NCBI GenBank assembly: GCA_965230615.1
Contig: OZ246012.1
Coordinates: 2,232,001-2,296,000 of the forward strand
DNA length: 64,000 bases
DNA from: G965230615 sp965230615
GTDB taxonomy: Bacteria; Pseudomonadota; Gammaproteobacteria; HTCC5015
Direction: 5' to 3'
Shown: in pieces, positions 52,053 through 62,678 of the stretch
Layout: each line of letters opens with the position of its first letter
Position numbering within the stretch: the first letter of the stretch is position 1
Notes under the pieces: model-generated
The model's database searches: none
Seen by the model: only the letters and a program-made list of their open reading frames with translations
What the model was told of the DNA's origin: nothing
Position numbers and translations under genes: made by a program

Positions 52053-55000
52053 CCTCCTCCTACGGGAAAGATTGTAACAACTCTATTATTATCATCCGCA
52101 TCAACTATAACTCTATAATTTGCCTTTTTGCCATTAACAACAATTTTCTTTTCAAACGTCTGTATTCTGCGATTTGGATCAGAAACCCGCTTTCCTTTCG
52201 TTACGAGCTCTCTTGCAGCCTGCTCAATTTGAACCCTTGTTGTGCCAGGTGCAAACAAATCACCTTGCGGCTTCCCAGGAGACCCTTTACCCGGCACATG
52301 CCGTTTCTCTATATGGATCCAACCTTCTTTATCATTACCATTTTCTATTCTTGGTCTACCTCTATGTGGAATTCGACATTTTATATTATGAGATAAAACC
52401 TTATCATCGCCCACATAATAATTATGATTATTTGCAACTGTTAAGTTATAAACTTTTAAATATTTCTTGTAAGCTTCAACAGAGCTGACCTCTATATAGC
52501 TTCCCGAAGAACTCAACAACTGATCACTTAGATTAATGTCTTTTGCCAAGACCCAAGGCTGACCACCCCATCCAAGATAAAAAGGATGGTTATCAGTTGC
52601 CTCAATATAACCCCCTGTCTCAAAAATTAATCTAACAACATCATACTCACCCTCACCTTGAACTAAATGGGTCACCTGTTGTTCTGATTGGATACCAGTT
52701 TCTTGATCGTATGATATGACTAAATCATTTATCAAAATATCTTCTATCGGGCGCAATCCTTCAGGAGTTAAAACTAGAGTCCCTTCTAAAAAGCTATTTC
52801 TTACTTGGCAAGGGCTAAATTTCTTAAAAACAAGTTTAAATAATTTTCCTGCTCCATGACCAGCAAGAACTTCTAATGCTAGTTGTTTAGCCGATAACTG
52901 CTCTTCCCCTGTTGCAACATTAAAAACTGTAACTGCGTTTTGACCAAAGGCAAATAAAGTCCCAATCTTATTTAAAACAGCGAGAGCTTCACCAATAGAA
53001 AATTGCCCACTAGGATCTATAAAGTTAACAGGGTCTATTCCTGCATAAAGGTATTTATGTAAGCTGATTGGATCAACATCAACACCAGGAAAACTATCCA
53101 TGCTATTAAAGCGTCCACTGCTTGGAGAGTAATAACGATTACGCAGATAATAGTGTGATGTAAACCCATCAAACTGCTCGCCAGTAAACAAATACCGATT
53201 CTCACTCGCCCCAGTGCTGTTCAGTAATTCACCAAACGCTGCATAGTCATAAGAGTCTGTTAAAGAGCCTCCGGCATCACTCAGGTGCCGGGTACTGCCT
53301 AAGCCGTCTGTATGATAATAGCGTATATTGCTGGCGCTGTCTTGGCTGATCAGGTCATCGCCGTGTACATAGTGTACTTCGATGGCATTGTTGACCTTCT
53401 CGTTTAACACTTGCGCAAAGTCGCGGTTGGTATCGACCAGGTAGTCGGTGGTGTTGCTGTTCTCGGTACTGCTGATGCGGTTGCCGTCCACGTCGTAGGC
53501 GTAGTTAATTTGCTCACCCGGTTTGCTTACCTGGATGAGCTGCTGTTTGGCATTGTAGGTATACGTAGTGGTACTGAAGCCGATTCTGTGTGTTCTTAAG
53601 CTGCCGTTAAAGTCGTAGGTGTAGGTTTCTCCGCCTTGGCTTACCAGCTGGTCGTTCACATCATAGGTGTAGGCGGTGGTCACGCCGTTGATAATGCTCT
53701 GCGTGCGGTTGCCCACGGCGTCGTATTGGTAGTCGGCCTGATGGTTACCGTTTTGGCTGTCGGTGATGGTCTCGCTTGTCATGCGGTAGAGGTCGTCGTA
53801 TTGGTATTGACTGCGGCGACCGTCTAGCTCATCGATGTGGGTGCGTCTGCCGGTGGGATGCAGGGTGTAGTTGTAGCGCTCGAGCAGCGTGGCGCTCGGG
53901 TTGGCCGTGCTCATCGCCGTTAAGCGGTTGCGTTGGTCATAGGTGTAGGTGGTCACGTTGCCGTTCGGGAATGTCATGGTCTCGCGGTTACCTACCGCAT
54001 CGTAGGTATAGGTGGTGATGTTGTTGTGCTCGTCTATCACACGGGCCAGGCGGTTTAACACATCGTACTCGTAAGTCTCGGTGCGGCTTGTGGTGCCGCC
54101 ACCGTTGGTGTTGACCGTTGTCGTCACCGTGGTGCGATTACCCGCACTATCATACGCGTATTCTATCTCGTCACCGTTGGGCTTGATCTCGCGGATTAAG
54201 CGGTCTCGGTTATCGTATTCCCAGGTATGCGTGCCTTCGGCATTAGCCGCGCTTATGCGGTTGCCGACGTTGTCGTATTGGAAGGTCTCGGTCACGGCAT
54301 TGGCCCCGGTGTAGTCGGCTTCGATTAAGCGGTTGTTCACATCGAAGGTGTTGTTTTCACGCAGGGCAAAGTCAAACGGCGTGCGGCCCGTGCGGTTGCC
54401 CACGCGGTCATAGCTGTAGCTCTCGCTTAGGTTGTTGGGCAAGGTTCGAACGATCACTCGACCCAGGCGGTCGTAACGCCAGCGCGTGGTACGGCCCAGC
54501 GCATCGGTCTGGCTGGTTTTGTTGTTTTGTTCATCGTAGGTAAACGTTGTCGTTGCACCGTCTTCGGTGGCGAGGGTATCGCCATCCACATCTGTACCTT
54601 GTTTGACTTGCGTTAAGTTACCTTTGCTGTCGTAGACAAACTCGGTGCGCAGCCCTGCCTCATCAATCTCGGCGATCACGCGGCCGAGCGCATCGTACTC
54701 GGTCTGGATGCGCTGGCCATTAGCGAATACTGTCTCTATGCGGTTATCTAAGCTGTCATAGACATGCGTGGTTGTGCGGTTTAAGGCATCGATCTCGCGG
54801 ATCAGGTTACCGTCCGGGTCGTACTCAAAACGGAATACCTGGTTTAAGGCATTGCGTGTGAGTATTCTACGATTAGCCGCATCGTATTCATGTTCGGTGC
54901 GGTTGCCGTTCTCGTCGATCTCGGCGATCACATTACCCACGGCATCGTACGCGGTGTGTGTGGTGCTGCCATCGGCAAAGGTGGTGCTCGTTAAACGATT

Positions 55001-58000
55001 CAGCGCATCGTAGGCAAACTGGGTGACCCGGCCGTTGCGGTCGGTTTGGCTTAACAGATTACCTTCGGCGTCGTAACTGTTGTGCTCTTGCGTGCCATCG
55101 GGGTAGCGCGTCTCGATCAGGCGGCCATAAGGGTCGTAGTCCATCTCGGTGCGACGGCCTAATTCATCCACGCGGGCGCGCTCGTGACCGTTTAAGTCGT
55201 ATTCGGTGAAGCTGCTTTGCCCATTGGCATTGATCACTTGCACCACGCGGTTACGATTATCGTAGCGAAAGCGGGTGATCTCGTTAAAGGTGCTGGCACC
55301 ATCGGTGCGGGTAACGGTTTCGGTGATCAGGTTATTGTTGGCGTCGTACTCACGCGTGGTCACGGCACCATCGGGTGCGGTTTCTTGCGTGATGTTGCCC
55401 TCGCTATCATACACAAAGGTGGTGGTGCCATTGACTGCATCGGTACGGCGGGTGACCTGGCCTTTGTTGTTGACCACTTGCTGCGCGGTGTTACCGCGTG
55501 GGTCTTGTACGCTTAAGAGTTCGCCTGCCTCATTGTAGCTGTTGATAAATTCATTGAGCCTGGCATCAACAATACGGGTTTCCTGGCCTTTGTCGTTATA
55601 CGCGAAGGTGATGGTATTGCCCAGCTCATCGGTTTGGGTGAGTTGGTCATCCTCGCTGTTATAGGTGGCTGTGCTGCTGTGGCCACGCGCATTGGTTTGG
55701 CTAAGCTGATTATCTTCACTATCGTAGGTAAACTCGGTGGCATTGCCCAAGGCATCGACAATGGTGAGGATATTACCGCGTGCGTCATAGGCATGCTGGG
55801 TGGCACGGCCTAAGCGGTCAGTCACGATTGAGATACGGCCTTGTAAGTCGTGGTTAAACTCGGTGCGGTTGCCGTCGTTATCTTCCTGGGCAATGAGGCG
55901 ACCGGCATCGTTATAAATATTGCGCACCAGGCGGCGACCGCTCGGGTCAATCAGTTCGAGCATGGCGTGTTCGTTATTATAAACATAGGTCATAACGGCA
56001 CCAACCTGATCGGTACTGCTGATTAAGTCACCACGGCCGTCGTAGGCATATTCGACGCGATGCCCCATGGGGTCAACCAAAGCGGTAATACGGTTGTCGC
56101 TATCGCGCTCGAAGGTAATGCTTTTGCCATCGGAGTGCAGGATACCCGCATCACTGTAGGTGATGGTATTGCCGTTCGGGTCTTCGAAGCTTAAGATGCC
56201 GAAATTTTGATCGAGGTGGTAGACGAAACCTTCTCTTGTGGTGAGCGTATATAAACTCACGGGCGCTGGCTCGGTTTCTAGAAAATCAGCCGCCAGGTGA
56301 CCATCGTCAAGATCGGTTAAATAGAATACGGTTTGATCAGTCAACGTTAGTGTTGAGTGCGTGCCCTCTTTGGCAACAAACGCCAGTGTTTGGTTACGGC
56401 CCAGCGTTAGGTAGCACGATGGCTCATCAATACTTTGCGCGCCACCGTCGATAGCCCGCGCACTCACATTAAAGGCTTCCACGCTGCCATCAGGCAAGGT
56501 CACGCTCACCTCTTTGGCACCAATCGGCACGGTACAGAAGGCATTGGAGACAAACACACCACCACCACCGCCAGCATCAAAGCGTACATTGGCACGCACT
56601 TGTTGCCAGCCCTGGGTTGGCTCAACGTTTTCTTCAATCAACACTGATTGATAATCCACACTCCAACCATGTCCGAAGTCAAGTGACTCTTGTTTGCGGC
56701 GGGTATCGTAAGTGCGCTTAATGCTCACTGGAATACCCGACAGCGGAATGTTCATGTCTTCAAGGGTAAAGCTAAAGTTACCCACTTTGAGGTTACCTTC
56801 AATATTCACTCCATGCGCCACGGTGGCGGTTTGGCCGTTGAGGTCAGTGCCTTCTAAGATGACGAGGTATTTACCATTCATCAGCAAGCTCGGATCGAGC
56901 GTGCCGCTGACCTGGTCGTCAGCACCGACATCGGCGGCAAAGCCACTGGCCAGGGTGATATCATTCTCGCCTTGCGCATCGCGGGCTGAGCGCAGTTTAA
57001 TGGCCCAGCTAAACAGGTTCGCATCGGTCACGGTGCCCGTTACAAGGCTTGGCGCGGTGACCTCACTGCCATTGGCCGGGCTTAGCAGGTTGACCACCGG
57101 GAAGTCGGTATCGTTCGGGTCGCGCACGAAAACATTTAGGCTGTTGCTGGCAGTCTCGAAGCCATCGCTGACACTCACGGTGAATTCATGCACACCGATC
57201 GCCGGTGCGGTCACCTGTGCTTGGTTGAATATATTGACGGCTACCGGTTGTGCGTCAAATTGTAAATCGACGGTGATAGGGCCTGCCGTGTTATCTGTTA
57301 TCACGGTCACTGTCCACTGCTCGCCTTCGTTCACTAATAAACTCGGGGCAACGTGGAGGCTGGTCTCCAATGGCGCACTGGCGGGCAAGACGTCAACCTG
57401 CCAATCAAACTCGCTGATATTAAAGCCATCGACGACGCGCTGGGTAAAGTTGGCGGTACCGATTTGGTCTGCCGTTGGCGTCCAGCGGATCTCACCCGTG
57501 CTACTGTCGATAATGGCGTTGGCCGGTGCGGCGACCAGTGAGTGCGTTAATGGATCGTTTTCCATATCGTCTATTAATAAGGTATAGCGCCACTCACGCC
57601 CTACTTTGGCTTGCGGCGGAATAATTTGTGGCCGCAATTGCGGTGCGCGGTTGATATACGGTGTGACGGAAACTTGGAAAGTCTGACGTGTGACACCGCC
57701 TTGGCCATCATCGACCGCAAGGATGATGTTATAAAACCCTTCGTCAGCATCGCTGGTTTGCCAACGAACCAGACCATTGCTGTCAACCGTCATGCCGCTT
57801 GGGGCAAAGTCGAAGCGATAACGCAAGGCATTGCCTTCGGGGTCGGTGGCATCGATTTGATATTGGTATTCAAAACGGGCTTCAACGCTATTGGCCGGTG
57901 TGGAGTTGATCACTGGTGGCTGGGTATCACTGACGGTCAGGCGATAGGCCTGCTCAGTGCTGTTCACCCGGTCGGTGGCAGCAAAGCGCACATTCACGCT

Positions 58001-60976
58001 TTGACCAATATCGGCTGTGGTCGGTGTCCAGCGCACGTTAAATTGCCAGCCATTGTTATCGGCATTGCGCAGCCGCTCTGCCACCATACCGGCGGGGCCT
58101 TCGATCAGTTGCAGGTTAACCGCATCGGCATTGCTTAAGTCAATCGGCACATCATTGCTAACAGCAACAATATAAATATATTCATTATTGGCCGCCGCCA
58201 ACAGCGGCGGTGTGGAATCAATACTCGGCGGCAAGTTATCCAGCACATTCACGGTAAAGCGTTGCTGGTTGCGGCCATCGCGGCTATCGACCACGTTTAA
58301 TTGAAAGTCCACCGCACCGGCTGCGGCCGGTGTCCAGCGCAAGAGGTTTTGTACGCTGGCATTGTCGATTTGTTCGATACTGGCCGCAGCTGGGCCTTGT
58401 GCGATGCTGACATAGTGGCGGTCGCCATCATCATTGAAGATAACGCTGACATCATCTAAGGCTAATTCATTATCGCTCAGCGCAGCATTATAAATATAAG
58501 GTACCGAGACGGTCGCGGTAAGATTAGGCGAGACCGCAAATTGTGGTGTGTCATTAAACGGTAAGTCGGTGGAGAGCTGAAATGCCTGACGAACTTCACC
58601 CCCATTGCCATCGGTGACCAAGACCTCGACCACCGGGCGTTCTAGCAAGACAGCACTATTAGGCCAGGTGATTTGTCCGGCTGCATCCATTGTCATACCC
58701 ACCGGGGCTTGCAGCAGGCTATAGCTTAAACTATCACCTTCTGGGTCAACGGCGATGACACGATAGCTGAAGGTATCGCCGTCGTGCCAATGCAATGTGG
58801 GTTTAGAGGTAATCACTGGCGCATGGTTGACGCCACTAGCATCAGGCTGCCAGTCAATGGTTAAGGCACGGCTGATACTCAGTACTTGTGCTGTCACGGT
58901 ATCTTGGGTTTGCAAAATACCTTGATAACAATATTGGGCATCACCGCGCAAGTCGGCTAAGACATAGCGCTGTAGCTCGCGGCTACCGCTGACAGTAAAG
59001 CGCACCCGGGCACCCGCCAGGCCGTTATTGTTAGCATCGCGTATCGCAGCGGTTACACAGACTTGTTCGCCAACCGTGGCTGGGGCACTTTGTAGGCTTA
59101 AGTCGATATGATCAACGGTGTCGTATTCGCTTAATGCCACACCCCCAAGGTAACCATAGCTGTCGTTATTATCATAGCCATAGACCATTAAACCAAACGG
59201 CGCATCGGCTTGCAGGCTGTGTGAGCCTGCGGCAATCGGCAGCTGCGCACCGCTAAAGGCGGTACCCGCAATGGCCTGGAATTGATCGGCAGGGATATTC
59301 ACCCCATTTAATGCAACGCTGGCTAAGGCACTGTTCGGTACGATCACATTCACACTGTTGACGCTAAAGCCGGTCGCGGGTGTGTTGATTTGGTATTGCT
59401 TTAAGTATTGCTCTCTTGGCGGAATCAATACCATAAACGGGTCTGCAAAACGGGCCGTCACATTCGGCCGCTCTGGAATGTCGCCGTAGATCGTATTGCC
59501 AAAGCCGTTATCGTATTGATCACCGTTGGAAAACTGGGTTAACTGTACTGGCTCGGAGCTACGCAATACACTGGCTTGATCGGTAATATAATCATAGAAC
59601 TCACCGGCATCGATGGTCGCAACAAACACATCGTTTAGGTAAATATCAGTATTATCAAACGGCGCAACAACGCGGAAGCTGTCGCCACCGCGGCGACCGG
59701 CGAGTGGTAAGGTCATATAGTCTGCCGCCAGGCTGGCTTGCGGCATCAGTTGTTCGACCAGATGATCACAAAAACCAAACGGCAGTGGGCTATCTTGCGG
59801 ACCGACATCAACGCCATAAGGCCGTGGGCCACGGTCTTTGTAAGCCACTGGCAATTGACCACAGGCATGGCTGCCATACACAACAACCGGCTGATTACTG
59901 TTAATGCGTGTGCCGGTAAAGTCTTGCACCAGTGTATGATCCGATTCTACCTGATAGACATCACCGGTATTGAGGGTAATGGTATAGGCTTGCTGTGCAG
60001 GATGCGCCAAGGCAGGTGCGACGGGAAACTGGTTATCATTGACCACTTCCATCGTCGGGGTGATGGTCACTTGGGTATTGTCTTGTGTGGCCAAGACGGC
60101 AAAGACAGAACCTTCATCTTGATTTCCCACGGCGGTATAGCTACTCACAATGTACTCTTGCCCTAAAGCACGTACCGGTAAGGCCAGAAAGCCATCGGTT
60201 GTGGATGTTTTGGTATTGAGTGCATAGACGGTAATATTGTTATCGGCCGTAATATGAATACCGGCATTCACACGAATCGCATTAATCGTGGCGATACTCA
60301 GCGCATTCATGCGATCAGCGGGCACAGTGTAGGTAATGATCTGACCGGCTGGCAGGGCAACACTGTCGTTAATGCTCAATGCGGGAATATTAATCACGGC
60401 ATTGGCGTCTGCCTCGCGTGAGACCAGATAGATAAAGAAGTCAGGCCGTGGTGATGAGTTCTCAAGCAGGAAGTTGGTGAGTGGTGTTAACCAAAACTCG
60501 CGGCCTTCATGACTAATGGCACGGCCATCCGGCAATACGGTTAGCACAAAGTGTTGTGTACTCACGCCGCCGCTGGCATCGCTGGCGGTCAGGCTTACCG
60601 CATAATCGCCTGGAGTAGTATTCGCCGCTGCGGTATCCCAACTGACGGTATTGCTGCCACTATCGAGCTGCATGCCCGCAGGCGCTGCGCTTAAGGTCAG
60701 GCTTGGGCTATCGCCATCAACATCATTGAGCTGCACGGCATAGGTAAACACATCCCCCACAATCAAGGTGGTTTGCGGGGGTTGACTGGCAAAGTCGGGC
60801 GCATCATTTTGTGCCGTCACGGTAATAGCAATGCTGGCGGTATTGGAGTCTAACGCACCGTCGTTGACGCTAAAGGTAAAGCTGTCGTTGCCATTGAAAT
60901 TAGCATTCGGTGTATAACTTAACGTCGGTGGTGTACCGCTTAAGGCTGCCATTTGTTGGCTGACTGACAAGCGCAA
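52049..60976 (-). CDS. Giant Rhs polymorphic toxin, main reading frame (C-terminal 2975 residues)
   Basis: This frame continues, after a frameshift, the gene that starts at 62678. Order from its N-terminus: cadherin-like repeat end (1-150), an IgGFc-binding-like domain (about 159-620, beginning GREFWLTPLTNF), Ig/cadherin-like modules (about 630-1390), RHS/YD repeats (about 1390-2640), a Hint domain (about 2720-2865, CQVRNSFLEGTLVLTPEG to KVLSHN) and a toxin tail (about 2866-2975). The tail contains GWIHIEKRHVPGKG and VVTIFPV; it resembles BECR-fold ribonucleases loosely, but I cannot name its family. An immunity candidate overlaps the stop codon. The first codon here (TTG) is not a true start. 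Confidence 0.85.
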   Translation of the reverse strand: MRLSVSQQMAALSGTPPTLSYTPNANFNGNDSFTFSVNDGALDSNTASIAITVTAQNDAPDFASQPPQTTLIVGDVFTYAVQLNDVDGDSPSLTLSAAPAGMQLDSGSNTVSWDTAAANTTPGDYAVSLTASDASGGVSTQHFVLTVLPDGRAISHEGREFWLTPLTNFLLENSSPRPDFFIYLVSREADANAVINIPALSINDSVALPAGQIITYTVPADRMNALSIATINAIRVNAGIHITADNNITVYALNTKTSTTDGFLALPVRALGQEYIVSSYTAVGNQDEGSVFAVLATQDNTQVTITPTMEVVNDNQFPVAPALAHPAQQAYTITLNTGDVYQVESDHTLVQDFTGTRINSNQPVVVYGSHACGQLPVAYKDRGPRPYGVDVGPQDSPLPFGFCDHLVEQLMPQASLAADYMTLPLAGRRGGDSFRVVAPFDNTDIYLNDVFVATIDAGEFYDYITDQASVLRSSEPVQLTQFSNGDQYDNGFGNTIYGDIPERPNVTARFADPFMVLIPPREQYLKQYQINTPATGFSVNSVNVIVPNSALASVALNGVNIPADQFQAIAGTAFSGAQLPIAAGSHSLQADAPFGLMVYGYDNNDSYGYLGGVALSEYDTVDHIDLSLQSAPATVGEQVCVTAAIRDANNNGLAGARVRFTVSGSRELQRYVLADLRGDAQYCYQGILQTQDTVTAQVLSISRALTIDWQPDASGVNHAPVITSKPTLHWHDGDTFSYRVIAVDPEGDSLSYSLLQAPVGMTMDAAGQITWPNSAVLLERPVVEVLVTDGNGGEVRQAFQLSTDLPFNDTPQFAVSPNLTATVSVPYIYNAALSDNELALDDVSVIFNDDGDRHYVSIAQGPAAASIEQIDNASVQNLLRWTPAAAGAVDFQLNVVDSRDGRNQQRFTVNVLDNLPPSIDSTPPLLAAANNEYIYIVAVSNDVPIDLSNADAVNLQLIEGPAGMVAERLRNADNNGWQFNVRWTPTTADIGQSVNVRFAATDRVNSTEQAYRLTVSDTQPPVINSTPANSVEARFEYQYQIDATDPEGNALRYRFDFAPSGMTVDSNGLVRWQTSDADEGFYNIILAVDDGQGGVTRQTFQVSVTPYINRAPQLRPQIIPPQAKVGREWRYTLLIDDMENDPLTHSLVAAPANAIIDSSTGEIRWTPTADQIGTANFTQRVVDGFNISEFDWQVDVLPASAPLETSLHVAPSLLVNEGEQWTVTVITDNTAGPITVDLQFDAQPVAVNIFNQAQVTAPAIGVHEFTVSVSDGFETASNSLNVFVRDPNDTDFPVVNLLSPANGSEVTAPSLVTGTVTDANLFSWAIKLRSARDAQGENDITLASGFAADVGADDQVSGTLDPSLLMNGKYLVILEGTDLNGQTATVAHGVNIEGNLKVGNFSFTLEDMNIPLSGIPVSIKRTYDTRRKQESLDFGHGWSVDYQSVLIEENVEPTQGWQQVRANVRFDAGGGGGVFVSNAFCTVPIGAKEVSVTLPDGSVEAFNVSARAIDGGAQSIDEPSCYLTLGRNQTLAFVAKEGTHSTLTLTDQTVFYLTDLDDGHLAADFLETEPAPVSLYTLTTREGFVYHLDQNFGILSFEDPNGNTITYSDAGILHSDGKSITFERDSDNRITALVDPMGHRVEYAYDGRGDLISSTDQVGAVMTYVYNNEHAMLELIDPSGRRLVRNIYNDAGRLIAQEDNDGNRTEFNHDLQGRISIVTDRLGRATQHAYDARGNILTIVDALGNATEFTYDSEDNQLSQTNARGHSSTATYNSEDDQLTQTDELGNTITFAYNDKGQETRIVDARLNEFINSYNEAGELLSVQDPRGNTAQQVVNNKGQVTRRTDAVNGTTTFVYDSEGNITQETAPDGAVTTREYDANNNLITETVTRTDGASTFNEITRFRYDNRNRVVQVINANGQSSFTEYDLNGHERARVDELGRRTEMDYDPYGRLIETRYPDGTQEHNSYDAEGNLLSQTDRNGRVTQFAYDALNRLTSTTFADGSTTHTAYDAVGNVIAEIDENGNRTEHEYDAANRRILTRNALNQVFRFEYDPDGNLIREIDALNRTTTHVYDSLDNRIETVFANGQRIQTEYDALGRVIAEIDEAGLRTEFVYDSKGNLTQVKQGTDVDGDTLATEDGATTTFTYDEQNNKTSQTDALGRTTRWRYDRLGRVIVRTLPNNLSESYSYDRVGNRTGRTPFDFALRENNTFDVNNRLIEADYTGANAVTETFQYDNVGNRISAANAEGTHTWEYDNRDRLIREIKPNGDEIEYAYDSAGNRTTVTTTVNTNGGGTTSRTETYEYDVLNRLARVIDEHNNITTYTYDAVGNRETMTFPNGNVTTYTYDQRNRLTAMSTANPSATLLERYNYTLHPTGRRTHIDELDGRRSQYQYDDLYRMTSETITDSQNGNHQADYQYDAVGNRTQSIINGVTTAYTYDVNDQLVSQGGETYTYDFNGSLRTHRIGFSTTTYTYNAKQQLIQVSKPGEQINYAYDVDGNRISSTENSNTTDYLVDTNRDFAQVLNEKVNNAIEVHYVHGDDLISQDSASNIRYYHTDGLGSTRHLSDAGGSLTDSYDYAAFGELLNSTGASENRYLFTGEQFDGFTSHYYLRNRYYSPSSGRFNSMDSFPGVDVDPISLHKYLYAGIDPVNFIDPSGQFSIGEALAVLNKIGTLFAFGQNAVTVFNVATGEEQLSAKQLALEVLAGHGAGKLFKLVFKKFSPCQVRNSFLEGTLVLTPEGLRPIEDILINDLVISYDQETGIQSEQQVTHLVQGEGEYDVVRLIFETGGYIEATDNHPFYLGWGGQPWVLAKDINLSDQLLSSSGSYIEVSSVEAYKKYLKVYNLTVANNHNYYVGDDKVLSHNIKCRIPHRGRPRIENGNDKEGWIHIEKRHVPGKGSPGKPQGDLFAPGTTRVQIEQAARELVTKGKRVSDPNRRIQTFEKKIVVNGKKANYRVIVDADDNNRVVTIFPVGGG
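60941..60943 (-). other. Frameshift point in Rhs gene
   Basis: The expected repeat protein NGSLSGTPPTLSY requires a one-base deletion near here (the minus strand reads AGCCTTAAGCGG instead of AGCCTTAGCGG). After this point the frame is that of the 52049-60976 ORF. Confidence 0.6.
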
Positions 60977-61001
60977 AGCTTAACGTGTCACCCTCAGTGT
61001 C

Positions 61002-61104
61002 ACTGCCGCTTAAGGTAATACTGAAACTCGTGTCTTCATCAACACTGAGTCACAAACTGCCGCTTAAGGTAATACTGAAACTCGTGTCTTCATCAACACT
61101 GAGT
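61002..61104 (-). repeat. 49-bp direct repeat with in-frame stop between copies
   Basis: The 49-bp sequences 61002-61050 and 61056-61104 are identical and separated by 5 bp (CACAA). On the minus strand the junction reads GGC AGT TTG TGA CTC, so it introduces a stop. The 54-bp period itself keeps frame. Confidence 0.85.
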
Positions 61105-62678
61105 GTTTGTGCATCGGCTGTCGGTGCATCGTTGATCGCATTGACAGCAATGCTCACGGTTGCTGTGTTGGAATCAAGCTGGCCATCATTGACATTAAAG
61201 GTAAAACTGTCGTTGCCATTGTAGTTGGCATTGGGCGTATAACTTACGTTTGGCGCGGTGCCGCTTAATACACCATTAGCAGGCTGTGTTAACAGGTTAA
61301 ACGTTAAGCTATCCCCTTCTGGGTCGCTGCCTGTTAAGTTAATGGCAAGCGCCGTATCTTCATCGGTTGCAACGGCAGCAGCATTCGCGCTTGGCGCGGT
61401 ATTCGGTGCAGGTGCCACCACAACGGTAAAGCTTTGACTATCACTACCGCCATTACCATCGCTAACGGTGACCGTAAACGCTTGATTACCCACTTGCTGC
61501 ACGGCAGGCAACCAGTTAATCACACCACTGCGGCTATCAATACTGGCACCGGCCGGGGCTGTTGATAAGGCAAAGGTTAATGGATCATTATCAGCATCGT
61601 TTGCTTGCACCGGATAACTATAGGCTTGTGTGGCCACGGCAGTCAGCGGTGCCGTGCTGGTGATTTGTGGCGCATTATTATCAGGTGGTGTGATATTACA
61701 ATGACTCTCATTTTCAACAGAGACATAAAGCCTGCCATCATCGACTGCTGCTTGACCATTGTTGGCCGCTGGCACCGCTGTTGTCACACTGCCCTGGCAG
61801 CTAGCACCTTGTGGATCTGTTGCTGTAAAGTCGATATGGTAAACACGGCCATTACCGCCGCCCTGACGTTCGCGGCGCACTTTGGCGGTCGCGTTACCGA
61901 TGCCGCTACCATCGTATTCGGTATTGCCATCACCATCCACATTTAAAGGCTCATCCTGCAAAATACATTGCACACTGATGGTCAGCGAATCATTATCAGG
62001 GTCAGTCACACCGTCGATAGTAATCGACTGAAACTTATGATTGGGTGGCCATAGATTATTGGGGTTTGCCACGGCCTGTTGGCAATCGGGGGCTTGGTTG
62101 GCCGGTGGGCCACCAGCGCCAGCAGAGACAACGATGTTAACAACAGAGCGAACCAGTACGACGCTCTTTGCAGGTGGGTCTGCCATAATGATCGTACCCA
62201 CGGGTGCAGCATCGGCTACACTCACAACGTCACCGATTAGAAAACGTCCACGCCTTAATGCTAATTCCGCTTCGGCTTCATTCAAACCAATAATATTAGG
62301 CACATCATAGATGCGTTCACGGCGACTGCTTGGTGTATAAACTGCAATTACATTTGAGACGCAGTCAGCTGTCGCGGGGATTATACGTTTGATTTGATAA
62401 TAATACCGCTGCTGTAAAGCAACCGTGTCATCGAGGTAGGTTGAGAATGTCGAGTCGGTATGCCCTATGACTTCATAAGGCCCTGACAGTTGTGCGCTAC
62501 GCAAAATAGCGTATTCGGCATTGGGCACATGCGTCCATTTTAACTGAACTTTGCCAGGCTTGGGCCGAATGGAAAAGCCATCAATACACATTGCAGCTGC
62601 CAAGCTACTGTTACTGATTAATAAAACCGCAATGGTAAACACTGCCCGTTGCAATACGATGGGAAGAGAAAAAGACAT
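61050..62678 (-). CDS. N-terminal part of the giant Rhs toxin (signal peptide, Fn3/PASTA-like and cadherin-like domains)
   Basis: The ATG at 62678 gives 542 aa before the stop. A Sec signal peptide ends near residue 27 (SSLAAA). A Fn3-like domain (about 30-105, QLKWTHVPNAEYAILRSAQL) and a PASTA-like module (about 125-185, YDVPNIIGLNEAEAELALRR) are followed by a Cys-containing segment and cadherin-like repeats (from about 325, APQITSTAPLTAVATQAYSY). The last repeat breaks off at SITLSGSL*. Its continuation is in the next frame, so this is one gene of about 10.6 kb in the original state. The export signal indicates passage to the periplasm or surface by Sec. Confidence 0.82.
   Translation of the reverse strand: MSFSLPIVLQRAVFTIAVLLISNSSLAAAMCIDGFSIRPKPGKVQLKWTHVPNAEYAILRSAQLSGPYEVIGHTDSTFSTYLDDTVALQQRYYYQIKRIIPATADCVSNVIAVYTPSSRRERIYDVPNIIGLNEAEAELALRRGRFLIGDVVSVADAAPVGTIIMADPPAKSVVLVRSVVNIVVSAGAGGPPANQAPDCQQAVANPNNLWPPNHKFQSITIDGVTDPDNDSLTISVQCILQDEPLNVDGDGNTEYDGSGIGNATAKVRRERQGGGNGRVYHIDFTATDPQGASCQGSVTTAVPAANNGQAAVDDGRLYVSVENESHCNITPPDNNAPQITSTAPLTAVATQAYSYPVQANDADNDPLTFALSTAPAGASIDSRSGVINWLPAVQQVGNQAFTVTVSDGNGGSDSQSFTVVVAPAPNTAPSANAAAVATDEDTALAINLTGSDPEGDSLTFNLLTQPANGVLSGTAPNVSYTPNANYNGNDSFTFNVNDGQLDSNTATVSIAVNAINDAPTADAQTLSVDEDTSFSITLSGSL

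Noticed and set aside
53411..59904. Many plus-strand frames opposite the Rhs gene
   Set aside because: They are antisense shadows of the RHS/YD repeats with repeated VVGVV- or Arg/Cys-rich composition.
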